Source: Tubiluchus corallicola
Taxonomy: Eukaryota; Priapulida; Priapulimorpha; Priapulimorphida; Tubiluchidae
Direction: 5' to 3'
NCBI GenBank assembly: GCA_030141605.1
Contig: JAQGDQ010000002.1
Span: 3,015,001-3,079,000, forward strand
Length of the DNA: 64,000 bases
Shown: in pieces, positions 25,301-36,800 of the stretch
How positions within the stretch are numbered: the stretch's first letter is position 1
Layout: the number at the start of each line of letters is the position of its first letter
The notes under the pieces: model-generated
Databases searched by the model: none
The model's input: the letters and a program-made list of their open reading frames with translations, nothing else
Told to the model about the DNA's origin: nothing
Made by a program: the position numbers and the translations under genes

Positions 25301-28300
25301 TCAAGAAGCCAAACCAAACCAAGTCCCTGTTCTATAAAAGCTTAGACGCAGTCAATGAATAAATAAAGATGGGTTAATAAATAATGGATTAAATAAAATT
25401 CTAACAGAATGTTACAAACGTTGAGCAATGTATGTAGTAATAGGACTGCCGAACAACTTTCTAAATTATAGTAAAAAGTTTATTGTCATGTTTACTTATT
25501 TTTTAGTAAGTAAATATGTTCGAGATAATCTTGTATTTGAGACATTGAAACATACGATAGACAATATAGTTAACTAGCAAAACCTGGCTTGGTTTATGAA
25601 TTGCTGCTCACTATGCTTGCAGGCTCATTCCGGTGATGGTGCAACTTTTTCTTGCCTTTCATTCTCTCTTTCTTCATCCCTCCCTTTTTCCCTTTCTCTA
25701 TTTCTCTCTCTCTCCTCTCATTTCACCCTCTCCTGGTCATTTTAGACATATAACTATGTCCTATGAAATTTATTATTAAAACTTTAGACCTGTGTTTAAT
25801 TAGAATAATGTTGTCCACTAAAAGAATTGTTTACGTCATCTCCTCAAAGAATTTTTGCATTAAAATAAAAGTTAACCATTGAAAAATCAGCCATCAGAAA
25901 TAAATTTCTGTAAAAATTAATGTCTAGTGGCCACCCTCTAGGGCATGACGATCAAGACGATATAGCACTTTTAGCCTTCAATACGATGAGCATCATACAA
26001 AACGGTAACCCTGGCTGAGAGTTAGCCGTGCAAAAACATGGCTGTGTCCTGCGCTCTGTGTATACTGCGAATGAACGATGTTATAATAATGACTGCGTTT
26101 TATGTTTTAAATAAAAAAATGCGCTTTTGAAATCACTGCATTAAAGAAGTATATGAACTTACAAAAAAATTATAAAATTCCTGGCTGGGTGCGCGATAAA
26201 AAAATATTACCAGGGCGATTAGACAGAAACAGAAGTATTTTTACTGTCGGCCTTATTAATAGATAGCACTCAATTCAACACCGCATTACTAAAATACAAA
26301 TAATAATCCTACAATCTCAATTTCTCAAGTAATGAAGCTAAATAGGTTTCTGATTGCCTGCATCAAAATTAAATGGATTCAGAATCTTGCGTAGACAAGG
26401 CTGATGCCACTATGCTCATGAAATGCGTTTTCTTAAATTTTCTACTTTTAAGGATGATAATTGATATCATTACAGCAGACCTTTAAGTCACGAATGCTGG
26501 AAGGATTTGCATCTGATGTCAGTAAAACCTGAATGTCTTGCAATTCTTCTTCACCTTCAGCTCTGGGTCTTGTTACTTCATCTGCAACTTCTTTTGCAGC
26601 TTCTTCAAACTATGAAATAAAAAGATGTTTTCAAATAAAAAGCAAATGGATGACAGAATCGTTAAGTTTATAAGCTTACAATATGTGTAAATCTAACAAG
26701 GCAGGCATACTAGTCAGGATTCCCTTCAATATTTTTCTTACAAGTTTAGTTTTTTGTTTAGAAACTAGTTGCATCATATTTTGACATAGTCTATGTACTT
26801 TTCTGTGTTTAGTAAAGAAGATCTAAAACAATTTACTGACTGAAATAGTAATAATTAATCCAGATGAGATTAAAATTCTAGTTCTTAGTGCATACCACAA
26901 GAATAAAAAAACAGCTTGTTATCTGCTGCTTATGCGGCTTTACGAAATTAACTGCTTAATTATAAGCGCAGAAATAAGTGCACAAACAAAATTTGTTTAA
27001 TTAAAGTAATCACAGATTTCAACTCAAACTGCTTACAAAAAAAACAGGTTATAGGCTATAGAGAAACTTGTGACAACATCCTATGCTGCAAATAGTTGAC
27101 TTCACCTGTGTAAAAAAGTTGATTTACTAACCAGGTATAGCTGTATTATAAAAACTGTTTTATTTAACTGTAAGCAGATAGGCGAAGCATTGTACAGTAT
27201 TAGACAACACAGCAATAATTATAATAATGATTTTGAGTGTTGTTGTTGATTTTGACTTAAAAAAACACATAATTAGTTAGTTACCAACTGCAAATACTCT
27301 GTAGGCTGCTTTAAAAGTTTTTCTGCAAGTTCCTCGTCATAGCTAGCAATGTCTGTCAAACTTACTTCCAGCCAGTATTGTCGCAAATTATAATGACGCT
27401 TCAATTGATCTCTGAAAATCAAAGGCTTAACATTATTAAAAAAACTTAATTAGTTAATTACTAATTAATGTAGTTAAGTTATCAAGCTACTAATGACGTG
27501 TATTTTCCAACCTCAAGAAAGGGACAGAGCCTAACGTCAGTTATAAAAATTTCATACATGATGTGTGTGGGAGGTTTAGAAAAAATCTAAATGTGTGGAA
27601 CTTAATAATCAATTTTATTGGCATGAAGCTGTAAACTCCAACTGAATTGAAATCTCTCAAAGCAGTATTGCTCTTGCCTGAATATAGAATTTTAATAAAC
27701 CTGACTTTTATTTGGTTTAACTGATCTAGCTCTTTGTAAATATCACAAGTCTGTTAATAAATATTAAGCATTATTGTAATAAAGCAAATAATAATGCACA
27801 CAGCAAAGTACAAAAACTCTACAAATTGAAGTTATAGTCATTAGATGCCAAACATAGCTATTGAGTTTTGATGTGTTATATTCTCACAGCAAGTTTACAA
27901 CTTGGCACTATATTTTGCACCTTCGAATGCCAAATAATGTAAACAATGGCAGCACTGAATTTGATTAAGCCTTCCACTACGTTTTCACTACACAACAAAA
28001 AACAAAACTTGAAAGTGCAACAGTGTGAACGGTAAACAATTTTTTACGCATTAGCAACGATCAATGATAATCAAAGACAGTTTAAAATTTCCAGTTCATT
28101 TGTTTTTTTACTATAAGCAATTTTTATGTGATTTGTGTTACTCCTCTTTCAATATCTAGCGACATGGAGGTTAGTCGCATGGATTTGTGCATTTACTTTG
28201 CACAAATGGCTGATGACCACTTGGGTTCACTATTAGCTCTTAGCTGTATAATTCGTCACACTGACTGTTCTGACCTACTAACCATCTAGAGGGAGCATGT

Positions 28301-29909
28301 GTTTTCATTCAAACGTATCACCAAGACATCTCTGCCAAGTCAGCGGCTTCTTTGAGGCTCAGTGGTACTTCTCTTTATAAGTTTTCAAAATTCGTGTGAT
28401 ACATACGTTATACACTGACATATTATAGTGCCTTACTATACTAAAAATCATACTAGGGAACCTTTTTCTTTACCTGGGTACCCGATTGTTAAGATTCAGC
28501 GGCAGTGAAATACTGAAATCATTTTTATTTGCAAATAAAAACCACTGGTGAGTTTCAACTAACTGCACTGTTATCTTAACAATAAGTAGTCACTTATTGC
28601 ATGCTGAGGGCCTGAACACACAAGCCATGAGTCACAAAAACTAGTGCTTTGCCATGCTTAGCATTTGACACTTTTCCCAAACTTAATTTGTCAGCTTCTT
28701 AATTACTCTTTGTGTAATCGTCGCTTTATCAAGCACTCAAACTACATCAGCCCTGAGCAGCATTACTACAGTGTAGGAATTAAGGGAAAATAATAATCTA
28801 TATTACCCTTTTGGCACGTTGTTAAACTTAATAATCTGTTTATGTGTATCTTTGCTAGTGGAGTGGAATAGTTTTTCAAATCTTAATAAACAATTTCGTT
28901 ATAGTTAACCTATTGGTAAAAAAAATCATAGATTGTTTTTATAGATCGTCCCTACAGCAAAGTTGTTTGAGCTGCCATGCTAGAGAGATGAAGATCTGAT
29001 AGAGGTAGACAATCGTTACTGGCTTGGCTTTAGTACAGTAGATGTATAGTGTTCCCTCACTTATCGTGGGTGTTCCGTTCTAGGCCCACCCGCGATAAGT
29101 GAAGTTCCGCGAAGTAGTTTTGGTGTGTATTCATCCTTCGAATAAATACACCATTTACTGTAAATGGTAATTTTTTACGATTTATAATATTCTTTTAATG
29201 TTAGAATTAATAGTTTTAATATATTTTTATACATTTTGTGATTTTTTATGCAAAATTCGCCAAATCTATATATTACTGTACAATACGTACTACGCATGTG
29301 CAAAATATTTTAGACGGAGAATAAAAAAACCCGCGAAATAGCGAAAATACCGTGATAAATATTTTACATTAATATTTTTGAAAACCTGCGAAACAGCAGG
29401 TCTGCGATAAACGAACCACGAAGCAGCGAGGGAACACTGTAGTTCAAATAATAATACGCAATAATTTGTCAATGACCAACTCTAATGCGTTTCAGTCTAG
29501 GCTGGCATGCGTACAGGTACATGCAGAATAATTATTAATATGTAACATACAAAGTTTATAACACTTTTATAACAGTCATCAGCAGATGAAGACACATCAA
29601 GTCAACTCTATAAGAAAACTTGTGCAGTGTAAACTTAATAAATGTAAATTTGTTTTATTTAAGCAAAATAAATGGTATTACAATAAGCATTTTAACGATT
29701 TTTCTTATTGTACAGTTTGTACCCTTAATAATAATGTTTTTATTAATATTATACCTGTATATATGCGAAAAGTTTCCAGTGTAAAACTGTCTAATAAATT
29801 CTTTAAATCTGCGTAAACTAGCAACTCTGTTAATGTGATCCTGGTTTTGTTCATCTTCCGTTCCAAAATTATCTGAGAAAAATATTCCTGGATCATCAAA
29901 ACCTGCCAT
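10397..29909 (-). CDS. MCM5: DNA replication licensing factor MCM5 (14 exons, complete)
   Basis: Exons in transcript order: 29755-29909, 27285-27411, 26481-26609, 24302-24474, 23838-23993, 22725-22809, 22410-22560, 20234-20658, 18891-19067, 18170-18285, 16477-16605, 15949-16091, 14273-14400, 10397-10498. All junctions are GT-AG and in phase; the sum is 2196 nt, or 731 aa plus stop (human MCM5 is 734). MCM5 is a subunit of the MCM2-7 replicative helicase. Visible: start [13 protein letters not shown]; zinc-finger cysteines C168, C171, C193, C203; Walker A GDPGTAKS (K383); Walker B CIDEFD (D441, E442); arginine finger SRFD (R509); C-terminal winged-helix part ending QRKMLYRVK. An E2F-type site lies upstream. 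The final 34-codon exon is separated from exon 13 by a 3.8-kb intron that is almost wholly a P-element-like insertion. Paralogues MCM2-4, 6 and 7 are excluded by the close match along the whole length. Confidence 0.97.
10754..10761. repeat. Target-site duplication (left), P-like element
   Basis: CCATTAGC directly before the left terminal repeat; identical to 14091-14098. Confidence 0.95.
10762..14090 (+). mobile_element. P-element-like (THAP transposase) DNA transposon
   Basis: 3329-bp element inside the last MCM5 intron, opposite in orientation to MCM5. The 63-bp terminal inverted repeats (10762-10824 and 14028-14090) match at 60 of 63 positions and begin CAAGGACTACTATACTACAG. A perfect 8-bp target duplication, CCATTAGC, lies at 10754-10761 and 14091-14098; 8-bp duplications are a property of the P superfamily. 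The interior holds a THAP zinc finger and a P/THAP9-type transposase, broken by frame changes. The near-identical ends and intact duplication suggest a fairly recent insertion. Confidence 0.95.
11152..13707 (+). pseudogene. THAP-domain P-type transposase, frame-disrupted
   Basis: Four consecutive frame segments make one protein: 11152-11247 ([15 protein letters not shown], first half of the C2CH THAP finger), 11220-about 11640 (FFICEKHWP completes the finger with C-x2-H), about 11645-12253, and about 12205-13707 (stop). The third segment has the RNase H-like motif LLVDEVKI (Asp codon 12152-12154). The fourth has TDNHKIN and the late acidic motif [15 protein letters not shown], followed by [10 protein letters not shown], typical of P/THAP9 transposases. 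Frame changes fall at a GTGTGT run near 11218 and a run of five A near 12211, so small indels (or assembly errors) explain two of them. The one near 11640 could instead be an intron. As read, it cannot make full transposase unless spliced or frameshifted. Confidence 0.88.
14091..14098. repeat. Target-site duplication (right), P-like element
   Basis: CCATTAGC directly after the right terminal repeat. Confidence 0.95.
14469..15237. mobile_element. TA-flanked MITE (CAGTCAAACCTCGTTAT ends), pogo/Tigger type
   Basis: Left end CAGTCAAACCTCGTTATG and right end ATAACGAGGTTTGACTG are inverted, flanked by TA (14467-14468, 15238-15239). Sub-terminal words such as ACCTCRCTNTACCACCATA recur near both ends. 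No coding sequence; a 17-G run sits at 14861-14877. It lies in MCM5 intron 12. Confidence 0.8.
14861..14877. repeat. Poly-G run (17 G)
   Basis: Uninterrupted G homopolymer within the MITE at 14469-15237. Confidence 0.9.
17515..17840. other. MCM5 intron 10 segment with overlapping open frames, no recognised gene
   Basis: Open frames occur on both strands here, but none shows a domain or splice context. A direct repeat of about 18 bp (GGCAACAGAAAAAAACC) occurs twice near 17716-17757. Confidence 0.4.
19193..19602. mobile_element. hAT-type MITE
   Basis: 410 bp with terminal repeats CAGGGCCGGAACTAG and, at the other end as complement, CAGGGGCGGAACTAG. A perfect 8-bp duplication ATCATACG lies at 19185-19192 and 19603-19610. 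The CAGGGGCGGA start and 8-bp duplication fit hAT. Both sub-ends carry long G/C runs. No coding sequence. It is inserted into a dispersed repeat whose uninterrupted copy lies near 24.09 kb. Confidence 0.9.
19611..19760. repeat. Dispersed repeat, copy 1 (interrupted by the hAT MITE)
   Basis: From about CATCTATTGTAGACATTGGG onwards it resembles 24105-24225 (shared words include AAAAGAAATCTGCC, CAGACAGGTAAAC and AACTAGACA). The 5' part of the copy lies left of the MITE. Family not recognised; no RNA promoter boxes seen. Confidence 0.65.
20800..22110. repeat. Local diverged duplications in MCM5 intron 7
   Basis: A unit containing TTCAATTTTTGTAAATCCAA, ATGACATTGTTTTAA and CAGTAAA-TATGCATAACTCAAAC appears near 20815-20930 and 21130-21245, with a partial copy at 21050-21120. 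A second block (AATAACAAAATCAAATATTG ... CAACAGTCTAT) appears near 20944-21040 and 22026-22120. Copies have diverged by substitutions and small indels. Confidence 0.65.
21215..21640. mobile_element. Possible degenerate TA-type MITE
   Basis: Left CATAACTCAAACACCTCGGG and right GGTTCGAGTTATACG are roughly inverted, and internal copies of TTCGAGTTA occur near 21269 and 21510. Ends resemble pogo/Tigger-type MITEs, but no clean target duplication was found. Confidence 0.4.
24095..24230. repeat. Dispersed repeat, copy 2 (uninterrupted)
   Basis: Matches the copy near 19.6 kb and reads continuously through the position where the hAT MITE sits there (ATCATATGCCCATACATCTA). It lies in MCM5 intron 4. 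Confidence 0.65.
25645..25735. repeat. Polypyrimidine tract (C/T mirror-like)
   Basis: About 90 bases almost wholly C and T (TTTCTCTCTCTCTCC core) in MCM5 intron 3. It could be a low-complexity repeat or form triplex DNA. Confidence 0.7.
29047..29439. mobile_element. TA-flanked MITE (CAGTGTTCCCTC ends), pogo/Tigger type
   Basis: Left TAGTGTTCCCTCACTTATCG and the complement of the right end (CAGTGTTCCCTCGCTGCTTCG) form the inverted ends, with TA at 29045-29046 and 29440-29441. The interior is AT-rich with further inverted words (CGCGATAAGTG / GCGATAAACG). No coding capacity. In MCM5 intron 1. Confidence 0.75.
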
Positions 29910-30888
29910 TTCCACTTCGTTGTTGTGGTTTCAGAGTAGACATGTGTTTCTGCGAATTGGCGGGAAAAAGTACGGAAGTACCCGAAGTTGGGCGCCGCTT
30001 ACAGCAGTCGCTTATATACAGCAGTTGCGCTACTATTCATGCGCTAAATTTGGTTTATTACAACTTTTCACAAATATATTTCGTGTAGCCTTTCGTAATT
30101 TGATATAAAATTTTACTTAATTGCGGGTTTGTAACGATATGTTTACAGCAATCACAGCAAGATTGTAATAATTTGTTTATAAGTATAATGTGTAAGTGGA
30201 TTAAATTAGATGAGGCACCTAAATTTAATTATAAAAAGTGTTAAGTGCGAAAATCCCAGTGTTTATGAACTTTCTTCTAATTTCGCTTTGGACAAAATTG
30301 AAGCTAGTTTATGGAGTTACTAGTAATAATAACTATTTGAGCTTTTCAGGGCATTAGCATAAAGAAATGAGTGCATGCCTGATGTGACTAAAACTTTGGT
30401 TTCAAAAAAAATTGCTGCTGTAAGTGTAGGCCCATGCAGTATAATTATGTTTTAGTTGTCTAATATTACTGTAGTTTAGCATGTTATTTACTTTGTTTTG
30501 TTTATTATTTCTTTGCAATAATTTATAAATTTATATTTATCTTTATTTTGTAATACGTTTTATGATACTGCATTATTAACCCTTATTTGCACTAGAGCTG
30601 GCTTAGAATTAATGTTTTTATTTTGTCGAATATACATATATTTTAAATTAGCATTGATATTTTAAATTACTATTATTAAATAAATAAAGAAAACGTACAT
30701 AGCGGCTATCACTAAGGTAAAATGGACTCAATTTCTGCTGGAGATGTGTGCGTGGGTAGCCAGGACCAGGCACCGCACTTTACGGTATATAGGCTAGTAC
30801 GGTAAATAGCGTCCAACATCTGACGAGATTTTTGGCCAATTTGATTGGTTGGCGCAATCTTTCGGCGGTAGCGATCCAGGAGCCCAAC
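29910..30888. promoter_or_regulatory. Shared 979-bp divergent promoter region, MCM5 / SDR gene
   Basis: MCM5 (minus) and the retinol-dehydrogenase-like gene (plus) start less than 1 kb apart. The MCM5 side has the E2F site. The SDR side has two CCAAT motifs, CCAAT at 30836-30840 and ATTGG at 30844-30848, about 45 nt before the ATG. The middle is AT-rich with no gene seen. Confidence 0.5.
29959..29967 (-). promoter_or_regulatory. E2F-type site upstream of MCM5
   Basis: GGCGGGAAA on the plus strand (TTTCCCGCC on the MCM5 sense strand), about 50 nt upstream of the MCM5 ATG. MCM genes are classic E2F targets activated at G1/S; the match is exact to the canonical site. A GGGCGCC lies near 29990. 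Confidence 0.65.
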
Positions 30889-33800
30889 ATGTCTGCTCCC
30901 ATAAATAGTGGCAATGCATTACAGATTATAAGTTTAGCATTGATTTTTATCATATTTTTTTTCATTATAGGTAAGCGTTGGTTAATAACAAGAACTTTTT
31001 GCTTAATTCTTGTTGAATGTATGATTATCTGTTTATAGTAAATAAGTTAAAATGTGTTTTACGTTTTCTTTTTTAGTAATGTGTTATAAATTACTGCGAA
31101 GATTTGTAGGTGGAGGTGTTTGTCAGAGTTCTGCAAGACTTGATGGCAAAGTCGTCATTGTAACTGGATCAAATACTGGAATTGGTAAAGAAACGGCCAG
31201 AGATTTAGCTGGAAGAGGTAACAGCTGCTGACCATTTGATTTAAAAATGAGTATCAAGCGTAGAAAGTAATACTGGGCATCATGTCCTCCCAAGGAGGGG
31301 CAAAATATGTTCCAGAAATAAATCAAAATAAAAGTTGTCATAAAATTAAGGCAAAAATAAGGTAATTTTGGATACTGCAGTTACTGCTGAACTTTCTTAT
31401 GCAGTTATTTCAGCTTTGTATGTTTTATATTTATAATTAAATTTTTATATTGTTCTTTTGTAGACATGAAAAAAATTCAATAGTGCCTCAAAGTGGTAAA
31501 GTACGTGAAGGAAAAATTTTGTGTCAATTAAGCAAAGTTATTTGAGTCAATTACCGATAGTTTTTATGTATGTTTGAATAGAAGCGGCCCGTGCCAGGCG
31601 TTTTTGAGTCAATTAAGCGATTGAGTCTATTAACCGTGAATCTATTAAGCGGCGACTACGGTATATAGATATATATATATATGTAGAGAGAGAGAGTACA
31701 GACATCCATTTTCATATATGGCACAAAAACGTGCCAAAGTTTTGGTCACGATAGTGTCAGATGTTTTTGTATAAGCATCAAAAATTACAAGTCATTCTCT
31801 TACATGACGCTCAAATTTTTGGTAAAAGTAAAATTATAGATATTTTACTTACCTTTGCAATGAAATTGTTTCCCATATCTTGTGATCAAAGTTCAGTGTG
31901 AAAATTATTATGCAACCTGAATCATTCAAGGAAAATCTTGTTTAGTGGCACAAAAATACATGTAAAATGACTTAGGTCATTTTAAAAGATGTGTAAGCAG
32001 TACTTAATGTTTTTTTGTTCTGTGTAGTGTTATATGGCGACACACACACGGATACACACGCACACACACACACCCACACACAGAACAATGCCAAGTTTGA
32101 AATTTGAAAAAATAAAAAGTTAACTACCTTGAAAAAGGCAGCATGGTTTTCATTAATTTTTTTTGTGAGGTCTTCCACATATTTGATCAGTCAGCAACCT
32201 TTGTCTACACTGGTTGACTGATGTTTCATGATCCCTCTACGTTGCGGTCATAATACCAAGATAATGCATTAAATGATGCACTATGAGGGAGACTGGCATT
32301 GTATGATTGCAAGTGATTCATTATCACAGGCTACAATCATGTCTTCAGTTATTATGTAGAAACAAAGGTTACTTTTATTTAAACTAGGAAACTTTTCAAA
32401 CAGGTACTGGGTAAAAGCTGTAAGCATTCAGTGCTATATTAAAAAAAGTCCCTTTCAAGTAAAAGCAATAGTTACAGATACAGGTTGCTACCAATGAATA
32501 GATACATGTAGTTTGTCTTAGTTGATAGTGACTTCATGTAAATAAAGTTGTCAGAGACGCACATGAAGAAACACTCATGCACAACGACACATACATTGGT
32601 ACAAAAGAGAAAAAAATCTGCTACGTCAATGAATATTAATAAAAGCATTATTAGCTAAAAATACCTTATAACGCTTAGCAGCTATATGCAAGGAAAAAAT
32701 GGGGAGAGAGACTGTCTAATATCGGTGATTGTTTAATGTCAAAATCTTCGACTGACTGCCATTTTGTACACAGTCAAGTGTGCATTGTTAGCAGAACTAG
32801 TTAACAAATGTTTTAGCTTGTGAATTAATTTTCTTTGATGCCCTTAGAATTACCGCTTAAGAGGGAGTATAGATCTCAAGGTTAGTCGTCATATGGAGGT
32901 GGAAGTTAAATAATAAACAAAGTTTATTGCACAGTGTATGTTATTAATTTTGTCTTTTCTTATCTGAAGCTGTAATTTGTATGTTTTCAGGTGCTAAAGT
33001 GATATTAGCTTGCCGAAATCTTGAAAAAGCACAAACTGCTGCTGATGAAATTATTAGGGTTACAGATAACAATAATGTAATTGTCAGAGAAGTAGACCTG
33101 GCATCCTTCGCATCAGTTCGCAAGTTTGCTGAAAACATTCTGAAGACTGAGTCAAGGCTAGATATACTCATTAATAATGCTGGTATGAAGTAGATGCAGT
33201 ACAAAATAAAATAAAATGAAGTACAGTAAATCATCGCTTAATGACTGAACAGTAAGCACTTCATTCTCAGTAGCTCAACAACAATTCTTTACTTAATTTA
33301 AAGCACTAAAACAGTACTTTTTCATTATTTTGTTCTAAAAATACTACTAGTAACATTAGATAGTATAATATTATTTATGTTTTTGCTTCTTGACAGACTG
33401 CCAAATGTTGCTATAGTTGCTATAGTAACCATTGTTTAGATGAGATTGTCCGAGGACTACCTTGATTTAACTTTTTGCTGTGAAATGTTTAACTGCTGAC
33501 TGTGTGCTGACCTAATGAACAAGTTTGCTGTTTTGTGTGCTGTCAGTCATTTTTGCTTTGGTTCACTTGTAATGACTGCACCATTGCCACTCCACCAGTA
33601 GTGGTCAACAGTTGTGTAGCATTCTGCAAAATAAGCAAAGTGTGCAGAATGTTTGCTGCAATTTTGTTGTCACTAGTTTTGCACAGGTGACATACAGGCT
33701 CCATTTGTTGTAGCATTAAAACTTACAAATTCTTTTTTGTTTTTCTTTCTGCAGACAACAGGAGTTTGTTTGCTTTGCATAATTTGCATATGGCACATCA

Positions 33801-36800
33801 GCTTTTAAACACAGTATTGTTTAAAATGGGATTTAATCTTTGTGCGAAATAGTTGCTTATAAGATTAGAGATTGGTGATTAGTGATTAGACTATATGACC
33901 GATATGGTTATTATCTTTGTGTCACTACAGAGGGGTTGCTTGCCTCTGCACATGAATGATATATAGTGTAGCTATTGTTATTCAAATTACTCAAACTGCT
34001 TGGCATTTATTATTTGTGAATGATATGTTATAGGACTGATACACCCATATAGGAAAACAGAGGATGGTTATGAGTGGACGTTTCAAATAAACCATCTTAG
34101 TCCATTTCTTCTAACAAATCTCTTGTTAGACTTACTGAAAAAATCAGGTCCATCACGTGTTGTCACTGTGTCTTCTGTAGTTCACAAAGGTAAGTTGCTA
34201 AATTTGTTTGCAGAATGGCTGCTGAATATAGTATTGGAATATAAAACTAAATAACTCATTGAGTTATTGTCATTGATTAGAATTTGCTAAGTTACATTGT
34301 TGATGACACTTAAATACCTAAACTAATGGCAATACCCTTTATACGCCTGCATGTGTTTTAGGTGGAAGCTTAAATTTTGATGATTTAAACTATGAGAATC
34401 GACTGCTGTATACATCAGGAAAAGGTTATGCAGATAGTAAATTATGTAATATACTCTTTGCTAAAGAACTGGCTCGCAGGTGTAAAGGTATGCATGTTAT
34501 TCATTTAGAAAAGAAAATTGTTTCAGTTTGACTAACACGGTGAAACTGTAGTGCTATAACAACTGTTCACAAATTTATTATCATTATCTGCATTTTTGAA
34601 GCCTTTGAAGGAAAAAGGTAAAAAAGTGTTTAGTGTCACAGACTGATATGACTATGTGAGGGCCTGGAGACACATGTCCTGGGGCCTTCATTTTGGTTAA
34701 TAGAATTGTCCTTTTAGCTTGATATTTATTATGCTTGTAACCTTTCCTTATTTGACTTTTGACCAGAATTATTAGCCGATTGTTTTCATAAATAAAAAAG
34801 TTAACATTGATAATTAAGTTGATAAGATAATTAACTTGGACTACTCCCTTGAAAATGTCATACTTTTTATTTGGAAAATTTATGCATTAATCTAATTAAA
34901 GTCTCAGTTTTTTGGTGGCTATGACATCCAGATAACCTCGTAAATTGCAACAAATACAAAGGCTGCTAGTGTTCCGTGTCAGTTCTTGCTATTGGGGCTT
35001 GCAAGTATATTTCTTGACTCCTAGTTGATTTTTCCTTTGTTTTTCATTAGTTTGCTACTAGCATTGAACATGACATGACATTTTTTATATTTTAGGTACA
35101 GGTGTCTCATCATTTTCTTTACATCCCGGTACTGTCCAGAGCGAATTTGGACGTGATTATTTTATATTCCGACTAGGCATGGCAGTAGTAAAGCCATTTA
35201 TACTCAAAACATCTCAAGAAGGTGCACAGACTAGCATCTATTGTGCCGTTACAGAGGGATTAGAGGCAAAGTCTGGCGAATATTTCAGGTACAGTGATAA
35301 GCTTCAAGTAAAATGATTGGTATTAAAATATGTTAAACTTTTTGGTACATTTTTTATGAACATCGTAGAATGTACCAATAATTTCTGCTTCTTTTTGAAG
35401 GCATAGAAGTGCCTGTTTGCAAACATCTAAGTACAGTATAACATCATTATAGCAAACTTGCTAGGAGTAGGGACACAGAAAAGGATAACCGAGGTACACT
35501 ATAAGCATACACGGCTAATCGTGTGTATATGACTATTAGATAGATGGACAAGCACATATAAACAATAAAAGTATAAATAATATACAATGTGTGGTTTCAC
35601 AGAGGATGTAAAATACTTCTAGAATATGCTGCCAAGTACTACTTTGTAGTACATTCAAGTTCAATGAAGAGTATTTTTGTTGTGGAGATCGCTGGCATCT
35701 ATTAGAATTACATAGAACATTGTAGAATGTTCCATTGGAATGATCGTCTTACCATCTGGAATGTTCTGGAACATTACTTCTGGAAGCTTCTTCGGCGCGC
35801 TGTATAAGGCGAAGCAGGCCGCTGACAAGGGAGCTCGCACGGACGTATACTTACACATTCTCTTGTATACTTACATTTTCAGATACACTTAAACGTTTTC
35901 CAGATTTTCACGTTTACTGTAATCATTTCGCGTTCCTTCATACTTTTGTGTTGTAGAATTCTCGCTTAATAAAGTAGTTCAATTTGATGAAGTGTTTTCT
36001 GGTTTTCTCTACGAGCCTTCCGAGAGAAACAGAACACAACAAATATTGGCGCAGTCGACAGGATCCTTGGTAACTCAGTCAACAGTTGTTTATTCAAGCA
36101 ATGATGGCAGAGCAGATGGGCAAACTTATCAAGCTCCTCCGCCAGCAGTTGGATCAGCAGAGGGAACAGATGGATCGGCAGGCGCAGCAACACAAAGAAG
36201 ATATGGATGCTATGAGGAGGCTGCTTCATGCTCGAACTCCTGAAGAGAATTATAGCTCAAGCACCCACTTTCCACCTGCATCAACACTTACAGCTGCCAT
36301 TCCACCATTTGCTGCTTTTGATCCAACTTCTGAACTGTGGCCTGACTACTGGTCAAGATTTTGTACCTTCGTGGCAGCCAACGCAGTGCCTGACCAATGC
36401 AAGGCTCAAGTTTTCCTAACAAATCAGACTGCTGCCATCTACAAACAACTGGCAAATCTAGCGACGCAACAGTCTCCACCCAAGGATATCAACGAATTGA
36501 CAATTGACGAAATTGTCGACTTTATTTTGTGTGAGTTCAATAAACTAAAAATAATCGAATGTTTCATATTAAATTGTGTGTACACATTCAGCTATAAATT
36601 TAGGTGACTGACTTGTTCAATAAAGTCCATGAGATTAAAAAAAAAGTCTGTCAGATTTGTTTGCACCAAATTTCTGTTTATTTCTTGTATAAAAAGTTCT
36701 TGCAGTAAGATTCATCACATGATGAAAAATCTCAGCGGTTTCCTGCCTGCACACTTACATAAAACACCTGGATGCCAAGCCACCGAGTGACTCATTGTCT

